Of a DNA stretch of 12,766 nucleotides, positions 1-5,290 are shown piece after piece. The translations under genes and the position numbers were made by a program. The DNA comes from JAZKSG01 sp036626215. Lineage in GTDB: Archaea > Thermoplasmatota > E2 > DHVEG-1. Location of the stretch: positions 1-12,766 of the forward strand of contig JAZKSG010000035.1 of the NCBI GenBank assembly GCA_036626215.1, in the 5' to 3' direction. Within the stretch, counting starts at the first letter, position 1. Every line of letters begins with the position of its first letter. Under the pieces are notes generated by a model that saw only the letters and a program-made list of their open reading frames with translations, ran no database searches and was not told the origin of the DNA.

Positions 1-2
1 AT

Positions 3-98
3 TATGTGGAGTTTGCTTGTGTGATTCCGCTTGGTCAGCAGGCTGGTGTGTATTCGGATCATGTGTATTATCATCTAAGGACGCAAATACATTCATAA
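3..98 (+). CDS. C-terminal fragment of an upstream protein, possibly exported
   Basis: The reading frame is open from the window edge and ends at TAA 96-98, giving 31 residues. The stretch VIPLGQQAGVYSDHVYYHL has alternating hydrophobic residues and a P-x-G-Q-x-A-G-x-Y turn. That pattern is common in the last strands of exported beta-sandwich domains. Such domains are frequent in archaeal surface proteins, so a surface protein is a reasonable guess. The other two plus frames are less protein-like in composition. The gene start lies outside the window, so family and function cannot be named. Confidence 0.45.
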   Translation, partial: YVEFACVIPLGQQAGVYSDHVYYHLRTQIHS

Positions 99-347
99 AA
101 AAATAATAACTATATCACACAGATGAATAAGAATTAGGATATACTTAACAATATTAAAACTGAAAACGTAGTATTTCGCTTTGCTTTACATGCTTTTTTA
201 TAAATCAAAAATTGTAAAGTAGTTTCAATAGGTATTTTCTAATAAAAAAATAGTTTTAGGTTAACACTAATATATGTATGATATATTACAATGATACAAT
301 AATTTGTTTGATAGATCTATTTAGTTTAGAGATATGGGGAATATGTT
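99..347. other. AT-rich intergenic gap before the redox cluster
   Basis: I see no convincing coding frame or structured RNA in these 249 bases. A TATA-like TTTTTTATAAAT lies around 194-205. A second TATA-like stretch lies at 318-328, about 25 bases before the ATG at 348, which fits a leaderless start for the next gene. A perfect 10-base palindrome, ATAGATCTAT, occupies 311-320 and touches that second box. There is no good Shine-Dalgarno sequence before the ATG at 348. Confidence 0.4.
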
Positions 348-605
348 ATGAGTGAAAAAATTTTGTTTTCCTTGGAAAACTGTGTAAAATGTACGCAGAC
401 TAAGAAGCTTATTGCCGATCGTGACGACATAGAGATTGTTACTTTTCCTCATGAGTTAGGTGATTGGTCTGAGGATCAGGCGGAGATGGCTGAAAAATAT
501 GATGTTTATGATGATTTGCAGAAGACGGCTCCTATTCTCTGGGAAAATGAGAATAAACATGTTGGGTATCTCCGTATTCGTAAATGGTTGCAGGAGAATA
601 AATGA
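348..605 (+). CDS. Small glutaredoxin/thioredoxin-like protein (CVKC)
   Basis: This is an 85-residue single-domain thioredoxin-fold protein with no signal peptide, so it is probably a cytosolic thiol-disulfide oxidoreductase. It opens with a beta strand (KILFSLENC), then the redox motif C12-V-K-C15. T60-A61-P62 supplies the cis-proline expected opposite the active site in glutaredoxins and thioredoxins. The length fits archaeal and bacterial glutaredoxin-like proteins. The middle (residues 34-56) is very acidic. It is the first gene of a block of five thioredoxin-fold genes and is separated from the classical thioredoxin gene by 87 bases that contain a palindrome. The ATG at 348 is the first in frame, and a TATA-like sequence about 25 bases upstream suggests a leaderless mRNA. 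The substrate is unknown, and the exact subfamily (glutaredoxin or NrdH-like) cannot be settled by eye. Confidence 0.8.
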   Translation: MSEKILFSLENCVKCTQTKKLIADRDDIEIVTFPHELGDWSEDQAEMAEKYDVYDDLQKTAPILWENENKHVGYLRIRKWLQENK

Positions 606-633
606 TAGTTCTTTTTGATAAAACAAAAACCGG

Positions 634-654
634 TTGTGCATTAATATTGCACAA
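634..654. promoter_or_regulatory. Palindrome upstream of the thioredoxin gene
   Basis: TTGTGCA (634-640) and TGCACAA (648-654) are perfect inverted 7-base arms around a 7-base AT spacer. The site lies directly upstream of a TATA-like GTTAAATAG (657-665), where archaeal TFB would contact DNA. This suits an operator for a dimeric regulator controlling the thioredoxin gene. A hairpin ending the preceding transcript is the alternative, but no T-run follows the second arm. The regulator is not identified. Confidence 0.45.
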
Positions 655-656
655 AC

Positions 657-687
657 GTTAAATAGTACATCCGGCTATTATAAAAAA
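657..687 (+). promoter_or_regulatory. Two candidate TATA boxes for the thioredoxin gene
   Basis: GTTAAATAG at 657-665 would place transcription about 25 bases downstream, just before the ATG at 693, as a nearly leaderless mRNA. The stronger TTATAAAAAA at 678-687 would start transcription near 708, past the first ATG. That would leave the internal ATG at 768, which has its own AGGTGA site. The two boxes therefore predict two different N-termini. Confidence 0.4.
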
Positions 688-692
688 CAACC

Positions 693-1100
693 ATGGATAA
701 AGAACTAGAAAAAATCAAAAAGAAAAAACTTGAACAAATGAAAAAGAAATACATAAAAGGTGAAAACATGAATGAAAAAATGCCAAATGAACCTATAAAA
801 ATGAGTGATGCAGATATAGATCAACATGTAGAAAAATACGATAAAGTTGTTGTCGATTGTTGGGCTCCATGGTGTGGACCATGTAAAACCATTGGACCAA
901 TAATAGAAGACCTAGCAGAAGAAATGCAGGGAGAATTTGTATTCGGAAAACTCAACGTAGATGAAAACAAACAGACAGCATCAAAATATGGAATAATGAG
1001 CATACCCTCCTTGTTAATCTTCAAAAACGGTGAGCTAGTAGACAAAATGGTAGGAGCCATGCCTAAAGAAAACATCAAATCAAAACTACAAAAATATTAA
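693..1100 (+). CDS. Thioredoxin (WCGPC) with lysine-rich N-terminal extension
   Basis: This is a canonical thioredoxin, a soluble disulfide reductase of the cytoplasm. The sequence shows VVVDCWAPWCGPCK with redox cysteines C61 and C64, the preceding D55, and the cis-proline P105 in SIPS. The last strand and helix (LLIFKNGELVDKMVGAMPKE) are standard. From the ATG at 693 it is 135 residues, about 25 more than a typical thioredoxin. The extra part is a charged helix with the pattern ELEKIKKKKLEQMKKK. From memory, similar N-terminal helices occur in other archaeal thioredoxins and in PDCD5-like proteins, so the extension may be real. An alternative start at 768 (M26) has AGGTGA at 758-763 and yields a normal 110-residue protein. 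A T-run at 1109-1114 follows. It is probably the cytoplasmic electron source for neighbouring redox proteins, which is inference. Confidence 0.93.
   Translation: MDKELEKIKKKKLEQMKKKYIKGENMNEKMPNEPIKMSDADIDQHVEKYDKVVVDCWAPWCGPCKTIGPIIEDLAEEMQGEFVFGKLNVDENKQTASKYGIMSIPSLLIFKNGELVDKMVGAMPKENIKSKLQKY
758..763 (+). promoter_or_regulatory. Internal Shine-Dalgarno site before thioredoxin M26
   Basis: AGGTGA lies four bases before the in-frame ATG at 768. It matches the archaeal 16S tail and would support translation of a short 110-residue form. No comparable site precedes the ATG at 693. Confidence 0.45.
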
Positions 1101-1108
1101 AATCACTA

Positions 1109-1120
1109 TTTTTTAAAATT
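1109..1120 (+). promoter_or_regulatory. T-run terminator merging into a TATA box
   Basis: TTTTTT at 1109-1114 begins eight bases after the thioredoxin stop and fits an archaeal T-run terminator. The overlapping TTTTTTAAAATT (1109-1120) is also a plausible TATA box. It would start transcription near 1141, giving the next gene a short leader that holds its Shine-Dalgarno site at 1147-1152. Confidence 0.4.
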
Positions 1121-1146
1121 CAATTTTAGACTCCCTATCTGGAAAG

Positions 1147-1152
1147 GGTGAT
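1147..1152 (+). promoter_or_regulatory. Shine-Dalgarno site facing a non-standard start codon
   Basis: GGTGAT is followed by a five-base spacer and then ATA at 1158. The next gene shows the same layout: GGTGAG at 1776-1781, a five-base spacer, then ATG at 1787. The only nearby ATG (1151) overlaps the Shine-Dalgarno site and reads M-T-N-K-stop. Confidence 0.6.
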
Positions 1153-1157
1153 GACAA

Positions 1158-1754
1158 ATAAATAGAAAGAGAACAAGTAAAGAAAAACAGAGTAATAAAA
1201 AAACACTTCTACTTACAGCAGTCATAATTATAATTATATCCTCCTCCTTTGCAGCAGGTTATGCATTACTATCTGAAGATAAACAGTCCTCTGACGATGG
1301 TGAAGATTTCGCTTTTACCTCCTTAGACGGTAATACAAAACATCTAAGTGATTATAGGGGAAAAATTATAGTTTTGGACATGTGGGCAACCTGGTGCCAA
1401 CCTTGTCATTACCAAATGCTTGAATTAAAAAAAATCTATCAACATTATAACTCCACAGATTTAGAGATATTATCAATTGATACCTATGATGGGGAAACTT
1501 CCTCTGATGTAAAAAATTTTTTAAATAAATTCGAAAAACAAGCCACTCAATTAAACTGGACTTTTGGAATGGAAAAAAATAGTCTAGAAAAATATAAAGG
1601 TGAAGGTATCCCTTCACTCTGTATATTTGATCAACAAGGAGAGGTATACTACAAACATACAGGACTGTGTTTTTTCAAAGAACCAGTTCCAAGTTGGGGA
1701 TCAAACATTAAAAACCCTGTTTTCCTTAAAGAAAAAATAGATCAACTACTCTAA
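1158..1754 (+). CDS. Membrane-anchored TlpA/ResA-like thioredoxin (WCQPC), start codon anomalous
   Basis: Read from ATA 1158 this encodes about 198 residues: a basic N-terminus, one hydrophobic segment at about 17-38 (LLLTAVIIIIISSSFAAGYA), an acidic linker, and an extracytoplasmic thioredoxin domain. The domain has the TlpA/ResA/AhpC-like opening FTSLDGNTKHLSDYRGKIIVL. The active site W79-C80-Q81-P82-C83 and the cis-proline P152 (GIPS) follow. Such proteins usually reduce disulfides outside the membrane, for example in cytochrome c maturation, but the partner here is unknown. The frame is closed by TGA at 1152-1154. It has no ATG, GTG or TTG until TTG 1374, which would delete the anchor and the first strand of the domain. 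Either AUA is the start, or one extra base after ATG 1151 broke the frame; without that base the reading is MTNNRKRTSK and onward. It heads a probable operon with the next three genes. Confidence 0.8.
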   Translation: MNRKRTSKEKQSNKKTLLLTAVIIIIISSSFAAGYALLSEDKQSSDDGEDFAFTSLDGNTKHLSDYRGKIIVLDMWATWCQPCHYQMLELKKIYQHYNSTDLEILSIDTYDGETSSDVKNFLNKFEKQATQLNWTFGMEKNSLEKYKGEGIPSLCIFDQQGEVYYKHTGLCFFKEPVPSWGSNIKNPVFLKEKIDQLL

Positions 1755-1775
1755 ATCCAAAAAAAAAAGAAATTT

Positions 1776-1781
1776 GGTGAG
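1776..1781 (+). promoter_or_regulatory. Shine-Dalgarno site of the PGF-CTERM protein gene
   Basis: GGTGAG lies five bases before the ATG at 1787. It fixes the start of that gene and provides the reference geometry for judging the odd start of the upstream gene. Confidence 0.65.
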
Positions 1782-1786
1782 AAATA

Positions 1787-2284
1787 ATGAAGAGGAGAGA
1801 TAACAAAAAAATAGGATTTATCATAGGAACAATATTGTTGCTTGCCATGGCAGGTTTTGCAACAGCTACACCCACAGTAGAATTAAACCCTGAAAATCCA
1901 TCTAAAGGTGGAACAGCTACTTTTACAGCTACCTTTACCGATGTAACTCCGAATGAAGTAGTAATCAAGGTTGATGAATGTAAAAAAGATTTATGTTACG
2001 GCGATGGTTTCAACGAGACTATGACTAAAAACGGTGATGTATACGAAGCTACGATAGATTTAAAACATTCTGATGCCACGAAGATACAATATAAGCTTGG
2101 ATATAAGACTACGGAAGGATGGAATTGGCAACCCGGTACTGATGACTTTGTAGAGGTATCTCTCTCATCAGATTCGTCGGATAAAGAGAAACCAGATGTA
2201 GGAATACCTGGTTTTGAATTTTTAATAGCATTGATAGCTGCTTTAGTTATTACTATGCTAATTAAAAGAAAGAGATTAAGATGA
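1787..2284 (+). CDS. Small exported protein with PGF-CTERM-like sorting signal
   Basis: This 165-residue protein has a basic N-terminus and a hydrophobic signal segment at about 10-27 ending ATATP. A single beta-sandwich-like domain follows (about 28-125). The tail has the three parts of an archaeal sorting signal: P141-G142-F143, a hydrophobic span of about 15 residues, and the basic end KRKRLR. In known archaea the PGF motif is processed by archaeosortase ArtA and the protein is linked to a lipid. C65 and C70 lie in DECKKDLCYG and could form a disulfide or ligate a metal. GTATFTATFTD and EVVIKVDEC resemble Ig/Fn3-type strands. The stop overlaps the next start (ATGA at 2281-2284), so it is translationally coupled to the polyferredoxin. 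I infer a surface partner or substrate of the redox module; I do not recognise a named family. Confidence 0.8.
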   Translation: MKRRDNKKIGFIIGTILLLAMAGFATATPTVELNPENPSKGGTATFTATFTDVTPNEVVIKVDECKKDLCYGDGFNETMTKNGDVYEATIDLKHSDATKIQYKLGYKTTEGWNWQPGTDDFVEVSLSSDSSDKEKPDVGIPGFEFLIALIAALVITMLIKRKRLR

Positions 2285-3093
2285 AATTCCAAATAAAACG
2301 ACTAATATCCCAGATAACAATTTTTATTTCTGCCAACCTTGGAGTCTTTGGTCTAAAAACCGGTTTTTGTTACCCTTTTTTTTATTGTCATGCATGCCCG
2401 GCTAGTGATGCTGCTTGTCCTCTCCGCGCTATAGAGAAAAGCGTATACAAGTTTAGCTTTAAAGCTAAACTGTTTTTTTATCCGATTTTGATACTCGGTG
2501 TAGTTGGAACTCTCAGCGGTAGAGCGGTATGTGGCTGGGCATGCCCCCTCGGTTTACTTCAACGATTAACTGGTAGCGTAGCTAGAAAATTTAAAAAATA
2601 CTCTTTCTTCCAAAAACTTGGTAAACATAAAATAGAGAGATATCTCAGATATGCCAAATATTTTTGTTTAATAGGATTGGTGGTAGCTACTACATATCTG
2701 GTGGGTTTCATGTTTACAGATATCTGCCCAGTAGGATTCCTAACTGGTACTATACCCATACTGATTTTAAATCCTGGTGAATTTGCTCCAGCTTTTTATT
2801 TCTGGACGGCTTTAGTTGTATTTATCCTGTTTCTGCTGTTGATTTTCTTGGTGGAACGGGGTTGGTGTCGTTACTTCTGCCCTGTTGGAGCTATTCTTGC
2901 TCCATTCAACAAAATCAGTTTTTTTCATGTCTCGGTAGATCAAGATAGGTGTATACATTGTAACAGATGTTCAGAGGTCTGCCCTATGGGTATAAATATT
3001 CCGAATATGCATCGTGATCCAGAATGCATTTTGTGTGGAAAATGTGTAAATGTTTGTCCTAAAAACGCTATAAACTTCAAAAAAATGGAGTGA
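2281..3093 (+). CDS. NapH-like membrane polyferredoxin (4Fe-4S)
   Basis: This 270-residue iron-sulfur membrane protein belongs to the broad NapH/CcoG-like group, whose members pass electrons between cofactors at the membrane. I read four membrane spans (about 10-27, 64-80, 126-146, 172-191). Two family motifs are clear: C84-G-W-A-C88-P-L-G and W195-C196-R-Y-F-C200-P-V-G. There is also ICPVG at 148-152. The C-terminus is a two-cluster ferredoxin: C224xxC227xxC230xxxC234P and C249xxC252xxC255xxxC259P. An additional cluster near the N-terminus (C30, C36, C39, C46) lies in FYCHACPASDAACPL. If both ends are cytoplasmic, this loop is outside. The gene overlaps its upstream neighbour by ATGA and ends five bases before the next start. 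I infer transmembrane delivery of electrons to the exported thioredoxins encoded beside it. Other NapH-like proteins serve quinol oxidation or copper handling, so the role is open. Confidence 0.9.
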   Translation: MKFQIKRLISQITIFISANLGVFGLKTGFCYPFFYCHACPASDAACPLRAIEKSVYKFSFKAKLFFYPILILGVVGTLSGRAVCGWACPLGLLQRLTGSVARKFKKYSFFQKLGKHKIERYLRYAKYFCLIGLVVATTYLVGFMFTDICPVGFLTGTIPILILNPGEFAPAFYFWTALVVFILFLLLIFLVERGWCRYFCPVGAILAPFNKISFFHVSVDQDRCIHCNRCSEVCPMGINIPNMHRDPECILCGKCVNVCPKNAINFKKME

Positions 3094-3097
3094 TAAA

Positions 3098-3727
3098 ATG
3101 AAAAAAATACTCGCTGTTCAAATCACCATATTGGTAATACTTGCAGGTGGTTTAACTGGTTTAATGTTTAACACCAACATCTATGAGGATGTACAATCAA
3201 GCATAGTAGAAGTTTTATGTTTAAGCTGTATAAAACTACAGAAGAAAACAACTGTGGATTACACCTTCGATACAGCAAATGGTAAACCCCATCCAGATTT
3301 CATCTTAGAAAACCTATCTAAAGGGCCGATTTTTCTACATTACAGCAAAGACGCATGTCCTGCCTGCGATGAAATACTTCCGACGATACAAAACTTTTTC
3401 AACGCAACATTTCAAAAAGAACAGCAGTTCTATAAACAAATAAAAATCAAAAACACAACTGTAAACTACATCTACATATATATAGACAACAGCAGCATAC
3501 CTGAGAATATGAGAAATAGCTGGAGATACTATGATAAAGAACATGTTAATGGTTTTCCAATGTTTATTGTTATAACAGAAGAGTATCATCATAGTGGAGA
3601 CATACGGCCATACTATGCAACAATATACGGTGCTTTTAAAGACTCTGAACAGGAACGTAACGACTTCCTTATGGCTTTATTAAAAGAAAACATAGGGATG
3701 TATAATAGAAATAGAATAGCAAAATAG
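3098..3727 (+). CDS. Membrane-anchored thioredoxin-fold protein (CPAC) with a second CxxC
   Basis: This 209-residue protein has one N-terminal hydrophobic segment (about 4-23), so the rest should lie outside the membrane. The thioredoxin domain begins near residue 66 with FLHYSKDACPACDEILP; the redox pair is C87 and C90. The cis-proline is P154 in NGFPMF. A separate pair, C41 and C44 in VEVLCLSCIKLQ, sits between the anchor and the fold. That would allow intramolecular exchange between two dithiols, or metal or cofactor binding. Translation is probably aided by GGAGTGAT at 3087-3094, which runs across the upstream stop. It is the last gene of the operon, and a T6 run (3738-3743) follows. It may receive electrons from the polyferredoxin and pass them to surface substrates. 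That is inference. Assignment to the thioredoxin fold is secure, the subfamily is not. Confidence 0.85.
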   Translation: MKKILAVQITILVILAGGLTGLMFNTNIYEDVQSSIVEVLCLSCIKLQKKTTVDYTFDTANGKPHPDFILENLSKGPIFLHYSKDACPACDEILPTIQNFFNATFQKEQQFYKQIKIKNTTVNYIYIYIDNSSIPENMRNSWRYYDKEHVNGFPMFIVITEEYHHSGDIRPYYATIYGAFKDSEQERNDFLMALLKENIGMYNRNRIAK

Positions 3728-3737
3728 ACATCTAATC

Positions 3738-3743
3738 TTTTTT
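3738..3743 (+). terminator. T-run terminator of the redox operon
   Basis: Six T residues begin 11 bases after the stop at 3727. They touch the stop codon of the convergent minus-strand gene (3742-3744), so the two transcripts meet end to end with almost no spacer. Confidence 0.5.
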
Positions 3744-5202
3744 ATAAAATAAAAGCATAAACCTGTATACTATCTGTATTCGTTCTTCCTTCTTTATCAT
3801 AAACCTTCACATTAACAGTATATCTTCCAAAAGAAAAGAAATCCCATGTAAACCCATATGGAGCTGTTTCATCAGTAAAAGTTTTTTCTCGGAGTAAACC
3901 ATTTATTCTAAATTCTACCCGGTCTACACCAGCCTCTGCAACGACATTTGTCTCAATATCCGTTTTACCTAGAAGTAAAGTATTGCCAAATAGGGTTTTA
4001 CCGATTTCTCTCCCTCTAAAATAAAACATCCATTTCTTGGGCTTACTAATACCAACAGAGGGAGGTAGATCTCCTTCACTTACCCGGGTAGCTGAGACAG
4101 CATCAGAGAAATGTGCATCAAAACTATCTTTTTTCTGTGAAGGCTGAGAATATCTTTGTTTTACTTCATCGTTAAACAACACTGCCACCACCCAAAGATT
4201 TTCAGGTGAGATATCAGAAAAACCCGCTACTTCAGGGTCCCAGCTCTTATTAATCTGTATTTCTCCATCAGCTGGAACTTCAACCTTTTTGTTGATTCCA
4301 TAGTCAAGCAGAGCATAATGATAAGGTTCACCATTATAATCATCCCACCGACTGTTTATCTCAGTGATATAAACCTTAACTCTACCCTCATATGAATCCT
4401 CTTCATAGTTTCTAACAGTCACCATGTTTTCCAACTTTTCATCTTGATCATTCCAACTACTATCAACATTTATCTCTACTTCTGGTACGTTTCTTTCATA
4501 TGCTTTAGAAATCTTCTCGGAAAAAACAGATCTAAAATCGTTACCCCCTAAAATTACTTCATATCCTCCATCTATGTATAAAGTGGGGAAACCGTATATG
4601 TTGTAGTCATCTTGGAGACGTTGACGTGCTATGTTATCTTCATTTTTATTCATATCTTCAACTAAGCTTACATAATAAAACCTGGAATCTTCGGATTTAT
4701 AGAACTCATCGATCACCTTTGCAACAGAGGGACAGTTATTACACCAACCTGCTGTTCCCTCCTCTATAAAAACATGATGTTCTAATTCTTTACTAGGGCC
4801 CTCTACCTCTATAACATAATATTTGCTTCCATCTGTAGAAGGAAGTCCAACTATATTTCCCTCTTTGTCATCAACAGTAACATAGTAATACCAGTTTTCA
4901 GTAGAGTCCTCGGGGATATCTATATCTGCGTTTCCCTGTTTTATAGATTTTTTATTCCACTCTTTAGAGGTAGCAGATTTATAATGCAATATTGCTTCAT
5001 CGACTTCTTGATTGTCAGAAAAATTAGATATAATCCGGGAAATCTTACCTGGAGAACCGGTTAGATTTCTTGAAACAAAACTGATAACCGGTGGGACATC
5101 ATCTGTATCCTTGTCAGATGGGGAAGGAACACCTATATATAACGATGATCCAACAAGAATCAGAATTATGATAAAACTCAGAATTTTAATATAACTTTTC
5201 AT
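3742..5202 (-). CDS. Large exported thioredoxin-fold protein (WCNNC) with Ig-like domains
   Basis: This 486-residue protein starts with a signal or anchor segment (about 5-24). A beta-rich Fn3/Ig-like domain (about 37-133) covers DVPPVISFVS through YYVIEV. A thioredoxin-fold domain (about 140-240) has the redox motif W153-C154-N155-N156-C157 in GTAGWCNNCP and cis-proline P206 in YGFPTLYIDGG. The C-terminal half holds a beta-rich segment (about 241-375) and a final Ig-like domain (about 383-486) with AEAGVDRVEFRING and FGRYTVNVKVYDKEGRT. That ending is typical of archaeal surface proteins, although no PGF motif or C-terminal membrane span is present. It probably acts at the cell surface as a thiol oxidoreductase or sensor. 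The ATG at 5200-5202 lies 26 bases from the centre of a strong TATA box, so the mRNA is probably leaderless. It converges on the redox operon, is independently transcribed, and very likely shares its function. Confidence 0.88.
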   Translation of the reverse strand: MKSYIKILSFIIILILVGSSLYIGVPSPSDKDTDDVPPVISFVSRNLTGSPGKISRIISNFSDNQEVDEAILHYKSATSKEWNKKSIKQGNADIDIPEDSTENWYYYVTVDDKEGNIVGLPSTDGSKYYVIEVEGPSKELEHHVFIEEGTAGWCNNCPSVAKVIDEFYKSEDSRFYYVSLVEDMNKNEDNIARQRLQDDYNIYGFPTLYIDGGYEVILGGNDFRSVFSEKISKAYERNVPEVEINVDSSWNDQDEKLENMVTVRNYEEDSYEGRVKVYITEINSRWDDYNGEPYHYALLDYGINKKVEVPADGEIQINKSWDPEVAGFSDISPENLWVVAVLFNDEVKQRYSQPSQKKDSFDAHFSDAVSATRVSEGDLPPSVGISKPKKWMFYFRGREIGKTLFGNTLLLGKTDIETNVVAEAGVDRVEFRINGLLREKTFTDETAPYGFTWDFFSFGRYTVNVKVYDKEGRTNTDSIQVYAFIL

Positions 5203-5223
5203 ATAATTATATATTGGTTAATA

Positions 5224-5233
5224 TTATATAAAA
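5224..5233 (-). promoter_or_regulatory. TATA box for a leaderless transcript
   Basis: Read on the minus strand this is TTTTATATAA. Its centre is about 26 bases from the A of the start codon at 5202, which is the classic archaeal spacing for a leaderless mRNA. No Shine-Dalgarno sequence is visible. Confidence 0.65.
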
Positions 5234-5267
5234 GTGTAACGACTGTTAAAAAAGAGTTTCTTAGAAC

Positions 5268-5290
5268 AAGTATTTTTCAAAAAAACACTT
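5268..5290 (-). terminator. Hairpin directly after the coiled-coil gene
   Basis: On the minus-strand RNA, AAGUGUUUUU pairs with AAAAAUACUU across a 3-base loop: nine Watson-Crick pairs and one G-U pair. It begins at the base after the stop codon. It also contains a run of eight U (5277-5285 apart from one G), and a further T6 on the minus strand lies at 5248-5253. It probably ends the coiled-coil transcript before the promoter of the next minus-strand gene. Confidence 0.5.

Noticed and set aside
99..347. Possible tRNA or small RNA in the gap before the glutaredoxin-like gene
   Set aside because: I could not find a T-loop-like GTTCRANYC sequence or a paired acceptor stem. The stretch is simply AT-rich.
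821..1078. Minus-strand frame inside the thioredoxin gene
   Set aside because: It is the complement of a certain thioredoxin coding region and has no promoter or family features.
1151..1165. ATG 1151 as a four-codon leader peptide (M-T-N-K-stop)
   Set aside because: Too short to support as a gene. It is noted only as a possible original start that a one-base insertion separated from the TlpA-like frame.
1374..1754. A gene starting at TTG 1374 (126 residues)
   Set aside because: The same frame is open back to 1155 and encodes a membrane anchor and the first strands of the thioredoxin domain. Starting at 1374 would remove the beta strand leading into WCQPC and has no Shine-Dalgarno site.
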